Positions 1-6,452 of a stretch of DNA of 14,716 nt are shown in pieces; positions within the stretch are counted from its first letter, which is position 1; every line of letters starts with the position of its first letter. The position numbers were made by a program, and so were the translations under genes. The DNA lies in assembly GCA_003150395.1 (NCBI GenBank), contig QAMI01000038.1:11242-25957 (forward strand), read 5' to 3'. Source of the stretch: Candidatus Gastranaerophilales bacterium. Lineage in GTDB: Bacteria > Cyanobacteriota > Vampirovibrionia > Gastranaerophilales > Gastranaerophilaceae. A model generated the notes under the pieces. The model made no database searches. It saw only the letters and a list, made by a program, of their open reading frames with translations, and was not told the origin of the DNA.

Positions 1-73
1 GCGTCCTTAGTTCAGTTGGTAGAACGTCGGTCTCCAAAACCGGATGTCGAGGGTTCGAGTCCTTCAGGGCGCG
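1..73 (+). tRNA. trnW: tRNA-Trp (anticodon CCA)
   Basis: The sequence folds as a complete cloverleaf. The acceptor stem is GCGTCCT (1-7) with AGGGCGC (66-72). The D stem is GTTC/GAAC, the anticodon stem is 27-31 with 39-43, and the T stem is GAGGG/CCTTC with a TTCGAGT loop. Bases 34-36 are CCA, which reads the Trp codon UGG. The discriminator base is G73 and the 3' CCA is not encoded. It lies 23 bp before secE, matching the tRNA-Trp-secE-nusG order known in many bacteria, so it is probably cotranscribed with them. Confidence 0.96.
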
Positions 74-96
74 ATTTAAAAAATAAGGAAATTGAT

Positions 97-327
97 ATGA
101 TAGGTAACGATTCTTCTTCTCAAATGGGAGGGAAAACGCCGGAATTTATGAACGGAATAATCAGCTACTTCAAAGGCGTAAGAGCCGAATGGGGTAAAAT
201 AAGCTGGCCTGAAAGACGCCAGGTTGTTGCTGAAACAATGTTTGTAATTGTTATTGTGTTCGTGTTTACGGTATCGGTTTATTTAATGGATATAATTTTT
301 AAAGGCCTGCTTGGCTTGATAAAATAA
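97..327 (+). CDS. secE: Preprotein translocase subunit SecE
   Basis: This encodes a 76-aa SecE, the small essential subunit of the SecYEG channel that exports proteins across the inner membrane. A soluble N-terminal part carries an amphipathic stretch with the family motif around residues 31-46 (EWGKISWPERRQVVAE). One membrane helix follows at about 48-66. This is the short single-helix form of the family. I chose the ATG at 97 because AAGGAA sits just upstream; the frame remains open back to position 16, but that would run through the tRNA. nusG follows 26 bp later, the classic pairing, so the two are cotranscribed. Confidence 0.95.
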   Translation: MIGNDSSSQMGGKTPEFMNGIISYFKGVRAEWGKISWPERRQVVAETMFVIVIVFVFTVSVYLMDIIFKGLLGLIK

Positions 328-353
328 TCCGGCATTAAAAATAAAGGTGGCTT

Positions 354-992
354 ATGACTAAAAAAGAAAAATCTATGGAAGAACAATTGAACGAAGATTT
401 GCAGGCTGAAAAAGCCGAAGCAGAAGCTCTAGCTAATGCTGAAGAAGAAAAAAAAGCAGCCAAGAAAAATCAAAAACGCTGGTATATCGTTCACACTGTA
501 ACAGGTCATGAAAATAAGGTTAAAGTTAACCTTGAAAAACGTATTGAATATATGAACATGGGCGAAAAAATCTTCCGCGTAGAAGTTCCTCAAAAAACAG
601 TTACCCAAATGAAGGGCGGCAAAAAACAGGAACGTGAAGAAAAAATATTCCCGGGCTATGTTTTAGTTGAAATGATTATGGACGAAGACAGCTGGTACGT
701 CGTAAGACACACAGCAGGTGTTACAAAATTCGTAGGTTCTGCTAAAAAGCCAATTCCAGCCCGTGACAGCGAAATTAAGAAAATTATCAATCGTTCAACT
801 TCAACTGCTCAGAAAATTGAACTTGATGTTAAGGCTGGTGATAAAGTCAGAATTATTTCAGGGCCGTTTGCAGACTTCGTTGCTGACATCATTGAAGTTT
901 ATCCGGACAAATCAAAACTTCGCGCAAATGTTTCAATCTTTGGACGCGAAACCCCTGTCGAACTTGAGTACAAACAGATTAACAAGTTATAA
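354..992 (+). CDS. nusG: Transcription termination/antitermination factor NusG
   Basis: NusG is a 212-aa cytoplasmic elongation factor that binds RNA polymerase, modulates pausing and Rho termination, and couples transcription to translation. The NGN domain spans about residues 42-145, with RWYIVHTVTGHENKV and FPGYVLVEM. A C-terminal KOW domain follows at about 158-205, with GDKVRIISGPFADF and SIFGRETPVELE. Residues 1-40 form a charged Glu/Lys/Ala-rich extension that is longer than in E. coli and is probably flexible. GGTGG just upstream supports the ATG at 354; a second ATG at 375 would remove seven residues. It sits between secE and rplK, the standard position. Confidence 0.96.
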   Translation: MTKKEKSMEEQLNEDLQAEKAEAEALANAEEEKKAAKKNQKRWYIVHTVTGHENKVKVNLEKRIEYMNMGEKIFRVEVPQKTVTQMKGGKKQEREEKIFPGYVLVEMIMDEDSWYVVRHTAGVTKFVGSAKKPIPARDSEIKKIINRSTSTAQKIELDVKAGDKVRIISGPFADFVADIIEVYPDKSKLRANVSIFGRETPVELEYKQINKL

Positions 993-1112
993 TAAGTGCC
1001 TACATGAATATATGTAGATTAACAAATTTTAAAATCCTCTGCCAAGCGCAGAAAAATCAATAGATGAGTTAGAAAGCCATAAAAAGCAATCTGCTCAAAT
1101 AGTACAAACAAT
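993..1112 (+). promoter_or_regulatory. nusG-rplK intergenic leader with two hairpins
   Basis: No gene is seen here. Two small hairpins can be drawn: CTACAT (1000-1005) with ATGTAG (1012-1017), and TCTGC (1038-1042) with GCAGA (1048-1052). Neither is followed by a U run, so they do not look like terminators. They may be part of the leader of the rplK transcript or RNase processing sites. No good promoter was found, so rplK is probably read from upstream. Confidence 0.3.
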
Positions 1113-1148
1113 GTGGAAGGGACGCCCCCGTTAGTACCACAAAAGGAG
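1113..1148 (+). promoter_or_regulatory. Putative L1-binding leader element upstream of rplK
   Basis: GTGG (1113-1116) can pair with CCAC (1137-1140), and an inner GGG/CCC stem caps it. The unpaired GAAG and CGTTAGTA segments between the two stems form an asymmetric internal loop. The Shine-Dalgarno AAAGGAG follows immediately, so a bound protein could block initiation. L1 is known to repress its own L11-L1 operon by binding an mRNA copy of its 23S rRNA site. That this element is the L1 site is an inference from position, shape and its near-copy before rplA. Confidence 0.55.
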
Positions 1149-1154
1149 AAAAAA

Positions 1155-1583
1155 ATGGCAAAAAAAGTAGTAGGAAAAATCAAGCTTCAAATCGAAGCAG
1201 GAAAAGCAAATCCGTCACCTCCGGTTGGTCCGGCTTTAGGTCAGCACGGTGTTAACATCATGGATTTCTGTAAGCAGTTCAATGCTAAAACAGAATCTCA
1301 AGCAGGATACATTATCCCGGTTGTAATTGATGTTTACGAAGATAGAAGTTTTACTTTCGTAACAAAATCACCGCCGGCTCCTGTATTAATTAAAAAAGCT
1401 TTAAACTTGTCAAAAGGCTCAGCAGCTCCGAACAAGGATAAAGTTGCAGAAATTACTCAGGCTCAGCTTGAAGAAATCGCAAAAATTAAAATGGATGACT
1501 TAAACGCTACAACCATGGAAGCAGCCGTAAAAATGATTAAAGGTTCTTGCCGCGCTATGGGTGTAACTGTTAAAGAAGGTTAG
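1155..1583 (+). CDS. rplK: 50S ribosomal protein L11
   Basis: This is a 142-aa L11, which binds the GTPase-associated centre of 23S rRNA and takes part in factor-dependent GTP hydrolysis. The N-terminal domain has the signature PSPPVGPALGQHGVNIMDFC at about residues 20-39. The rRNA-binding C-terminal domain includes the SPPAPVLIKKAL segment and ends with IKGSCRAMGVTV. Length matches the family. The ATG at 1155 is preceded by AAAGGAG; an upstream in-frame ATG at 1113 falls inside the regulatory stem and is rejected. rplA follows after 58 bp that contain a second leader element. Confidence 0.97.
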   Translation: MAKKVVGKIKLQIEAGKANPSPPVGPALGQHGVNIMDFCKQFNAKTESQAGYIIPVVIDVYEDRSFTFVTKSPPAPVLIKKALNLSKGSAAPNKDKVAEITQAQLEEIAKIKMDDLNATTMEAAVKMIKGSCRAMGVTVKEG

Positions 1584-1585
1584 GA

Positions 1586-1636
1586 TGGAAGGATAATTTG
1601 CAATATTGCAAAATCCGTTATTACCACGAAAGGAAA
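1586..1636 (+). promoter_or_regulatory. Second L1-type leader element upstream of rplA
   Basis: TGGAAGG (1586-1592), CCGTTATTACCAC (1615-1627) and AAAGGA repeat the order seen before rplK, where the matching text is TGGAAGG, CCGTTAGTACCAC and AAAGGA. The middle differs: GGAT (1591-1594) pairs with ATCC (1613-1616) around an AT-rich hairpin centred on TTTGCAATATTGCAAA. Conserved ends with a different but still foldable middle suggest selection on structure. The element probably lets L1 control rplA translation directly. Confidence 0.5.
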
Positions 1637-1641
1637 ATATA

Positions 1642-2364
1642 ATGTCAAAATTAACTAAAAAACAAAAGAAAATGCAGGAAATGCTTGAAGGTTTTGAACA
1701 GCCTTCAACCGCAGTTGATGCAATAAAAAAACTTCAGGAAATCTCAAAAGAGCTTTCTAAATTCAATGAAACAGTTGAATGCCACATGAGATTAGGCATT
1801 GACGTTCGTCAGGCTGACCAGCAAATCAGATCAACTGTAGTTTTGCCGGCAGGTCTTGGTAAAACTGTAAGAGTTTGCGTTATCGCTAAAGGTGCAAAAG
1901 CAACTGAAGCAAAAGATGCAGGCGCTGATTATGCAGGTGCAGAAGAAATCATTGATAAAATTTCAGGCGGCTGGTTTGAATTTGATACATTGATTGCAAC
2001 ACCTGATTGTATGGGCATGCTTGGTAAATTAGGTAGAGTATTAGGACCGAAAGGCTTGATGCCGAACCCGAAAACCGGCACTGTTACAATGGACGTAGCA
2101 AAAGCTGTTAAAGACGCAAAAGCTGGTAAAGTTGAATTCCGTGCAGACAAACAGGGTATGATCCACTGTCCTATCGGAAAAGTTCAGTTTGAAGAAACTG
2201 ACTTGGTTAAAAACTATGCAACTTTGGCAGATGCGATTTTGAGAGCAAAACCGTCTTCAGCAAAAGGTACATTTGTTAAATCAGTTTACCTTTCAACAAC
2301 AATGGGCCCAGGAATCAAATTAGATCCGAAAACCTTTGCTGCTGAAGTAAAAGAGCTTGTATAA
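1642..2364 (+). CDS. rplA: 50S ribosomal protein L1
   Basis: This is a 240-aa L1, the mobile L1-stalk protein that helps release deacylated tRNA and acts as a translational repressor of its own mRNA. The signature LGPKGLMPNPKTGTVT lies at about residues 134-149, and GKVEFRADKQGMIHCPIGK follows at 162-180. Length is typical. AGGAAAATATA supports the ATG at 1642; the upstream in-frame extension to 1606 would overlap the leader hairpin. In most bacteria rplJ and rplL come next, but here a strong terminator lies 23 bp after the stop, so the stalk proteins L10 and L7/L12 must be encoded elsewhere. Confidence 0.97.
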   Translation: MSKLTKKQKKMQEMLEGFEQPSTAVDAIKKLQEISKELSKFNETVECHMRLGIDVRQADQQIRSTVVLPAGLGKTVRVCVIAKGAKATEAKDAGADYAGAEEIIDKISGGWFEFDTLIATPDCMGMLGKLGRVLGPKGLMPNPKTGTVTMDVAKAVKDAKAGKVEFRADKQGMIHCPIGKVQFEETDLVKNYATLADAILRAKPSSAKGTFVKSVYLSTTMGPGIKLDPKTFAAEVKELV

Positions 2365-2387
2365 GTTTTTTATTGGGAACGATAAAC

Positions 2388-2416
2388 AAAAGCGCCTCTG
2401 AAAAGAGGCGCTTTTT
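2388..2416 (+). terminator. Rho-independent terminator after rplA
   Basis: A perfect 12-bp stem, AAAAGCGCCTCT (2388-2399) with AGAGGCGCTTTT (2404-2415), encloses a GAAA tetraloop and runs into a T tract. It closes the secE-nusG-rplK-rplA transcript. Confidence 0.93.
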
Positions 2417-2449
2417 GCAATGTTTTTATTTTGTGATAACTGCAATTGC

Positions 2450-2478
2450 TTGATTTATTAGTTGGTGTGTCTTATAAT
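2450..2478 (+). promoter_or_regulatory. Sigma-70-type promoter for tmk
   Basis: TTGATT (2450-2455) and a perfect TATAAT (2473-2478) are separated by 17 bp. A start near 2485 would give a leader of about 13 nt, just covering the GGAGAG ribosome-binding site. It lies directly after the rplA terminator, so tmk forms a new unit. Confidence 0.7.
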
Positions 2479-2497
2479 TTATTTATTTGGAGAGAAT

Positions 2498-3109
2498 ATG
2501 GAAAAAGGCTTGTTTATAACATTTGAAGGTGCAGACGGATGTGGCAAAACCACGCAATTAAACCTTCTTGCAGAATATTTGAAAAATAACGGACGAGAGG
2601 TTGTAATTACCCGTGAACCCGGTGGAAAAGGACTTGGAGAAAAAGTTAGAGAAATTCTCTTGAATTATGACGGCGAAGTTTCTGACAGATGCGAATCTTT
2701 TTTGTTTTTGGCGGATAGGGCGCAAAATATTGATGTTATTGTTAATCCTGCTGTTGAAGCCGGTAAAATCGTTCTTTGTGATAGACATATTGATTCGACC
2801 GTCGCTTATCAGGGCTACGGGCGCGGGTTGGACATTGATCGCATAAACATGCTTAATAACATTGCGACAAACGGTAGAAAACCTGATTTAACAATTGTTT
2901 TTGATATAGATGTCGAAAACTCTATGAAACGAGTTGGTACTAACAAAGACCGTATGGAAAGTGCAGGGATTGAGTTTCACAATCGAGTCAGAAATGGATA
3001 TTTACAAATTTCAAAAGAAGAACCTGATAGAATAAAAGTTGTGGATGCGTCGCAGGCTATTGAAAAGGTTTTTGAAGATGTAAGAAAAATAATTCACAAA
3101 TATTTGTAA
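2498..3109 (+). CDS. tmk: Thymidylate kinase
   Basis: This is a 203-aa cytoplasmic dTMP kinase that makes dTDP from dTMP and ATP on the way to dTTP. The P-loop GADGCGKTT is at residues 11-19. REPGG (39-43) matches the conserved dTMP-site motif. DRHIDSTVAYQGYGRG (95-110) is the family signature. The LID region lies around R145-R152 (RVGTNKDR). Length is normal. I chose the ATG at 2498, which has GGAGAG 3 bp upstream; the frame is open back to a TTG at 2462, but that would overlap the -10 box. It has its own promoter. The unknown 172-aa gene follows after 67 bp. Confidence 0.96.
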   Translation: MEKGLFITFEGADGCGKTTQLNLLAEYLKNNGREVVITREPGGKGLGEKVREILLNYDGEVSDRCESFLFLADRAQNIDVIVNPAVEAGKIVLCDRHIDSTVAYQGYGRGLDIDRINMLNNIATNGRKPDLTIVFDIDVENSMKRVGTNKDRMESAGIEFHNRVRNGYLQISKEEPDRIKVVDASQAIEKVFEDVRKIIHKYL

Positions 3110-3176
3110 CAAATTGGCAAAAAATATTTTCACGTGTTTTTGAATAAATAAATACAAAGACTTGTGAGGTTTTTAT

Positions 3177-3695
3177 ATGAATTATGATGCATCAATGAAC
3201 TATTTGCAGCGTCCGACCGTTTCTGAAAAATCAAAACGTATTGGTGCCACTTTGCTTGGCGGAATAGCAGGAATGACTTGTTATTATCTTCCGATTTCGA
3301 GAGATACTTTTGTGAATGAAGCCTACCGTGTTACCAAGAAAAATGCTGAAAATGATATTAAGGCTTTAAACCTGGCCGCTGATGAGTTGTCGAAAAATAA
3401 ACTTTCAAATGAAACAAAAATTCTTCTTCACAGAATGGGAATTGCAGAAAATATTGATGCAATAAAAGATAAATGTAAAACAATTCGTGAAAGCGTCACG
3501 GATGGAGCAGCTGTGAAAACGATGAAAAAGGATTTTGCAGATAACTTTAAAAAATACAAAAAAGATGCAAGTTTAATGGATACTGTAACGGCCAAGGCAA
3601 TGAGCAATATCAAATGGAACGGTTTCCGGTGGGGTATGGCAATAGGCGCTGTTCTGGGTGGGGCTTTGAGTCTGATTGCAACAAAAGAAAGATAA
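3177..3695 (+). CDS. Hypothetical protein with a hydrophobic segment at each end
   Basis: I do not recognise this 172-aa protein. It has a hydrophobic, Gly-rich segment at about residues 22-40 (IGATLLGGIAGMTCYYLPI) and another at about 150-167 (GFRWGMAIGAVLGGALSLI). Between them lies a Lys/Asp/Glu-rich, mostly helical stretch of about 110 residues, probably a coiled coil or helical bundle. This suggests a small hairpin membrane protein with both ends in the bilayer; no signal cleavage site is obvious. GAGGT sits 6 bp before the ATG. It is downstream of tmk on the same strand and ends 6 bp from the convergent prepilin. No function can be assigned. Confidence 0.75.
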   Translation: MNYDASMNYLQRPTVSEKSKRIGATLLGGIAGMTCYYLPISRDTFVNEAYRVTKKNAENDIKALNLAADELSKNKLSNETKILLHRMGIAENIDAIKDKCKTIRESVTDGAAVKTMKKDFADNFKKYKKDASLMDTVTAKAMSNIKWNGFRWGMAIGAVLGGALSLIATKER

Positions 3696-3701
3696 AAATT
3701 C

Positions 3702-4418
3702 TTATTTAGGCAGATTTTTAAAATAATCTTTATCAGTTAATGCGTTATAAGTACATCCTGCACCATTTATATTAGATGTAGATGAAGCAGAACAATATTC
3801 ATCTGTTGAGCTGTAATACGTAGTACCTTCTACTCCCATCGGGAGAAGTTTGCCCTTTTTATCAATCTGGAACATGAATAAATCTTGACCGAGCCTGTTA
3901 GGATTTTTATTATAACCATTCACATCTACAGAGATGTAAAGAACATTCTCTTTGTTATTGAAAATTCTATTTTCTAAAAGCACAAGACTTCCGTCATTCA
4001 TAACAAATTGTCCGTCATCAAAATATCCAAGTATAATATTCGATTTTCCGTTAAAAGTTTTGTATTTGGTTGAATTTTTTTCTGTAGAGCCTGTATTTAC
4101 ATAATTAGGTATACAAACTTTTTCGAGTGCTGCTTCGCTGGATTCTGAACCTTGTCCACAATCTCTTGCTGTTTGAATATATTTTATAAGCAGTTTTTTT
4201 ACAGATATCGTATCCTGAGTTATGCGTTCGCCTGTTTCTGCCTGATACATATCAAGCGCCTGACTGATTATGGAATAAGATCTTCTTAACCCGGCTTCAA
4301 GCTGCTTATTGCGGCTATTATTAATTACAGTTGGCAAAGTCATAGCTGCAACAATTCCGATAATTCCAAGTGTTATTAAAACTTCTGCAAGTGTAAATCC
4401 TGAACCTTCAGCTTTCAT
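3702..4418 (-). CDS. Type IV prepilin-like protein (pseudopilin)
   Basis: This is a 238-aa secreted pilin-like protein. The leader MKAEGSG is followed by FTLAEVLITLGIIGIVAAM, with the prepilin peptidase cleavage expected at G7/F8 and the conserved Glu at mature position 5. The hydrophobic helix anchors the protein in the membrane before assembly into a pilus or type II secretion fibre. The C-terminal globular part has four cysteines (87, 102, 209, 222) that could form two disulfides, and a DVNGYNKNPNRLGQDLF motif at 165-181 that recurs in the second prepilin. AAGGAG 6 bp upstream fixes the ATG at 4416-4418; the frame continues to 4463 without a better start. It diverges from an XRE regulator, which may control it. 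Confidence 0.88.
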   Translation of the reverse strand: MKAEGSGFTLAEVLITLGIIGIVAAMTLPTVINNSRNKQLEAGLRRSYSIISQALDMYQAETGERITQDTISVKKLLIKYIQTARDCGQGSESSEAALEKVCIPNYVNTGSTEKNSTKYKTFNGKSNIILGYFDDGQFVMNDGSLVLLENRIFNNKENVLYISVDVNGYNKNPNRLGQDLFMFQIDKKGKLLPMGVEGTTYYSSTDEYCSASSTSNINGAGCTYNALTDKDYFKNLPK

Positions 4419-4446
4419 AGTATTCTCCTTATTATTTTGTTTGGAC

Positions 4447-4492
4447 AAATAGGTCACTGACATTGTTTATACTTTAGGGCAAAATAGGTCAC
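4447..4492. promoter_or_regulatory. Direct repeat AAATAGGTCAC x2, probable operator
   Basis: AAATAGGTCAC occurs at 4447-4457 and again at 4482-4492, the second copy ending directly against the xre start codon. The first copy runs into GTCACTGAC, a perfect short inverted repeat. The two copies flank a possible -10 box for xre, TATACT at 4468-4473. This placement in a 74-bp divergent gap suggests a binding site for the neighbouring XRE protein that could repress both genes. That is an inference. Confidence 0.45.
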
Positions 4493-4499
4493 ATGTCAA
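4471..4499 (-). promoter_or_regulatory. Possible promoter for the prepilin
   Basis: On the minus strand a perfect TTGACA (4499-4494) lies 17 bp from TAAAGT (4476-4471), a 4-of-6 match to the -10 consensus. One copy of the AAATAGGTCAC repeat lies within its spacer. The weak -10 makes this tentative. Confidence 0.35.
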
Positions 4500-4702
4500 G
4501 ACTCGAATTGTTAGGGAAGAATATCGCAAAATTCAGGCAGCAAAAAAATCTTTCGCAAGAAAAACTTGCTGAGCTTGTTAATTTGTCGCGTGAATATATT
4601 ACCCGTGTCGAGCGCGGACAGAAAAATATTAGTTTGAAGAAACTTTTTGCAATTGCAGATGCCTTAGACGTTGAGTTCTGTCTTCTGACCAATTTCAAAT
4701 AA
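4493..4702 (+). CDS. Small XRE-family helix-turn-helix regulator
   Basis: This 69-aa protein is almost entirely one Cro/C1-type HTH domain (about residues 8-63). LGKNIAKFRQQKNLSQEKLA covers helices 1 and 2, LSREYITRVERGQKNIS holds the recognition helix, and LKKLFAIADALDV completes the fold. Such single-domain proteins bind DNA as dimers, often repressing themselves and a neighbour. It has no toxin partner or effector domain here. An AGG 4 bp before the ATG is a weak ribosome-binding site and lies within the direct repeat. Its last 39 bp overlap the convergent gene at 4664. Regulation of itself and the divergent prepilin is likely but inferred. Confidence 0.88.
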   Translation: MSRLELLGKNIAKFRQQKNLSQEKLAELVNLSREYITRVERGQKNISLKKLFAIADALDVEFCLLTNFK

Positions 4703-5317
4703 GTTTTTAGGGTTTTTGACTACATCGATTACCGCAAAATCTCTGAATGCCGAAATAGGCTTTATATTTTCAGGATTTTTGTAGTTTTCACGAGCCAAAA
4801 TTGCACCTACAATCGCTTCCAATTGAGACATTGGCATCATATTAGCAGGAATATCTTCAAATCCCCATTCATTTTTTAAAGCTTGTTGTAAAAATTTGCA
4901 ATCCGCTGGCGAACGCTCTTTATAACAAGAATTCAAATGCAGGCTCTGGCGTGTCAGGTAAAGTTCAAAACGATTAACTGTCGCGCCTTTTTCTGTTAAA
5001 GATTTAAAATACTCCGAGCCGCGCGTTGTAAATCTTTGTGTCCAGTTATCCTGATTAGGCATGTGCACGTTTGTCGAAACCAGCTGATACGGTTTTGAGA
5101 GAATTCTCCACTTACCGTTAAGCATTGTTCGGTCCCATGCTAAAGAAATACAGATTTCACTCTCGCCAATTGATGAATAATTATCAAAAAAATAAATAAT
5201 ATCATTCATTCTGTAAAGTTTATCTACAAAAATAATGTTGTTAAATTCATCTATGATTGCAACGCCTGTGTCAACGCTTGAAGTAGCTGCAAGTGAAAGT
5301 CCGATATAATATTTCAT
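4664..5317 (-). CDS. DUF429-like protein (predicted RNase H-type fold)
   Basis: This is a 217-aa soluble protein. The start MKYYIGLSLA, the following TGVAIID strand, the ICISLAWDR segment near residue 60, and the C-terminal QLEAIVGAILARENY helix follow the layout I recall for DUF429, a family with a predicted RNase H-like fold. Here the usual early Asp seems to be Ser (IGLSLA), so catalytic competence is doubtful. AGGAG 6 bp upstream supports the ATG at 5315-5317 over a TTG one codon earlier. It is the last gene of the adk-map-SMR strand run and overlaps the 3' end of xre by 39 bp. The family call is from memory and moderate at best; the function is unknown. Confidence 0.55.
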   Translation of the reverse strand: MKYYIGLSLAATSSVDTGVAIIDEFNNIIFVDKLYRMNDIIYFFDNYSSIGESEICISLAWDRTMLNGKWRILSKPYQLVSTNVHMPNQDNWTQRFTTRGSEYFKSLTEKGATVNRFELYLTRQSLHLNSCYKERSPADCKFLQQALKNEWGFEDIPANMMPMSQLEAIVGAILARENYKNPENIKPISAFRDFAVIDVVKNPKNLFEIGQKTELNV

Positions 5318-5330
5318 CAAAATCTCCTTT

Positions 5331-5357
5331 GGCGTTTTTCTATCGAAAAATGTCGCC
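5331..5357 (-). promoter_or_regulatory. Intercistronic hairpin between the SMR gene and the DUF429-like gene
   Basis: GGCG (5331-5334) pairs with CGCC (5354-5357), and TTTTTC (5335-5340) with GAAAAA (5345-5350), around a TATC loop with a 3-nt bulge. There is no U tract after it in the transcribed direction, so it is not an obvious terminator. It lies just before the ribosome-binding site of the downstream gene and may tune its expression. Confidence 0.3.
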
Positions 5358-5360
5358 GGA

Positions 5361-5678
5361 TTAGTTTGTACATAATTTTAGTGATATAACGCCTGCAAGA
5401 ATTAATATTATTGAAATAACTTTTTGATAAGAAAAGCTTTCTCCAAAATAGGTAATTCCGATAATTGAAATTAAAACAATACCGAGCGCTGACCAAATTG
5501 CATAAGCAACACTTACTTCGACTGTTCTAAGCGCAAGAGCTAGAAGTGTGAAACTTGAAGCATATCCGGCAAACATCAAAATTGTCGGAAGCATTTGTGA
5601 AAGTCCGTTAGACATTTTCATCATTGAAGTTGCAAAAACTTCAAAAATTATTGCTCCGATAAGATATAGCCAGCCCAT
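5361..5678 (-). CDS. Small multidrug resistance (SMR/EmrE-like) transporter
   Basis: This 105-aa integral membrane protein has four hydrophobic helices (about 2-21, 29-49, 57-77, 84-102), the full length of the SMR family. Glu13 in the first helix matches the essential proton- and substrate-coupling Glu14 of EmrE, and VAYAIWSALGIVL in helix 3 matches the conserved YAIWSG-type motif. SMR proteins exchange protons for cationic drugs or guanidinium-type compounds. Only one gene is present, so it would act as a dual-topology homodimer; the substrate cannot be told from sequence. The AGGAG before the ATG overlaps the stop of map, 9 bp upstream, so the two are translationally close and cotranscribed. 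Confidence 0.9.
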   Translation of the reverse strand: MGWLYLIGAIIFEVFATSMMKMSNGLSQMLPTILMFAGYASSFTLLALALRTVEVSVAYAIWSALGIVLISIIGITYFGESFSYQKVISIILILAGVISLKLCTN

Positions 5679-5686
5679 TTTTTCTC

Positions 5687-6439
5687 CTATGCCATAAGTT
5701 TTGTAATAATCAGCGGTTCGTCTTCAGTAATCAGTACTGTATGTTCAAAGTGTGCAGAAGGCTTTTTATCAACGGTTGAAACTGTCCACTGGTCTTCTGC
5801 AACTTCAACCTCATCAACACCCAGGTTCAACATCGGCTCGATTGCAATTGCATAACCCTGTTTTAAAAGTGTTTTGTCACCGACGCTGTAATTGAATAAA
5901 AACGGTTCTTCATGCATTTGATGTCCGACACCATGACCGCCATACTGGCGTACAATACCGAGTTTTTCGCGGGTCGCAACGCGCTCGATTGCTTTTGAAA
6001 CATCATCAAGAACGTTTCCATCGTGCATTTGGCTTATGCCGGCAAAAAGTGCTTCTTCAGTTGCTGCAAGAAGTCTTTGAACTTCAGCTGAAACTTTACC
6101 AACCGGATAAGTCCAGGCGCCATCGCCAACCATGCCGCCGTAAGTTGCCCCAACATCAATAGAGATAATATCGCCTTCTTTAACTTTTATATTTTCATTT
6201 GGAATTCCATGAACAACCTGTTCATTAATTGAGGCGCAGATTGAGGCTGGAAATCCTGAATAGCCTAAAAATGTTGGGATTGCTTTGTTTTCTTTTATTA
6301 TATGAAACGCAACGTCGTCCAATTCTTTTGTACTTATTCCGGGTTCAATAATCTCTTTCATTTTTTGATGAACGAGTGCTACGATGTGTCCTGCATGGCG
6401 CATGCGTTTAATTTCGTCTCTTGATTTTTTGTTAATCAT
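5687..6439 (-). CDS. map: Methionine aminopeptidase, type I
   Basis: This is a 250-aa cytoplasmic metallopeptidase that removes the initiator Met from nascent proteins. All five metal ligands of the family are in place: D95 and D106 (DVGATYGGMVGDG), H169 (GGHGVGHQMHEEP), E201 (AIEPM) and E232 (FEHTVL). H77 (VHGIP) is the usual substrate-site His. Length matches the short bacterial type I form without an N-terminal zinc domain. GGAAAG lies upstream of the ATG. It follows adk in the same direction, as in the common secY-adk-map order, but secY and infA are missing here and a 130-bp repeat-filled spacer separates it from adk. Confidence 0.97.
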   Translation of the reverse strand: MINKKSRDEIKRMRHAGHIVALVHQKMKEIIEPGISTKELDDVAFHIIKENKAIPTFLGYSGFPASICASINEQVVHGIPNENIKVKEGDIISIDVGATYGGMVGDGAWTYPVGKVSAEVQRLLAATEEALFAGISQMHDGNVLDDVSKAIERVATREKLGIVRQYGGHGVGHQMHEEPFLFNYSVGDKTLLKQGYAIAIEPMLNLGVDEVEVAEDQWTVSTVDKKPSAHFEHTVLITEDEPLIITKLMA

Positions 6440-6452
6440 GTTTATCTTTCCA

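Noticed and set aside
16..96. Upstream extension of the secE frame
   Set aside because: It runs through the tRNA-Trp sequence and has no ribosome-binding site; the ATG at 97 does.
763..1017. 84-codon + frame overlapping nusG
   Set aside because: It is in another frame of a certain gene and its product has no recognisable features.
1038..1052. L10-type leader in the nusG-rplK gap
   Set aside because: The hairpin CTGCCAAGCGCAG loosely recalls an L10 leader, but rplJ is not present and the match is too short to support.
4493..4702. XRE gene as a sign of prophage or toxin-antitoxin system
   Set aside because: No phage genes and no toxin-like partner are next to it; its neighbours are a prepilin and a DUF429-like gene.
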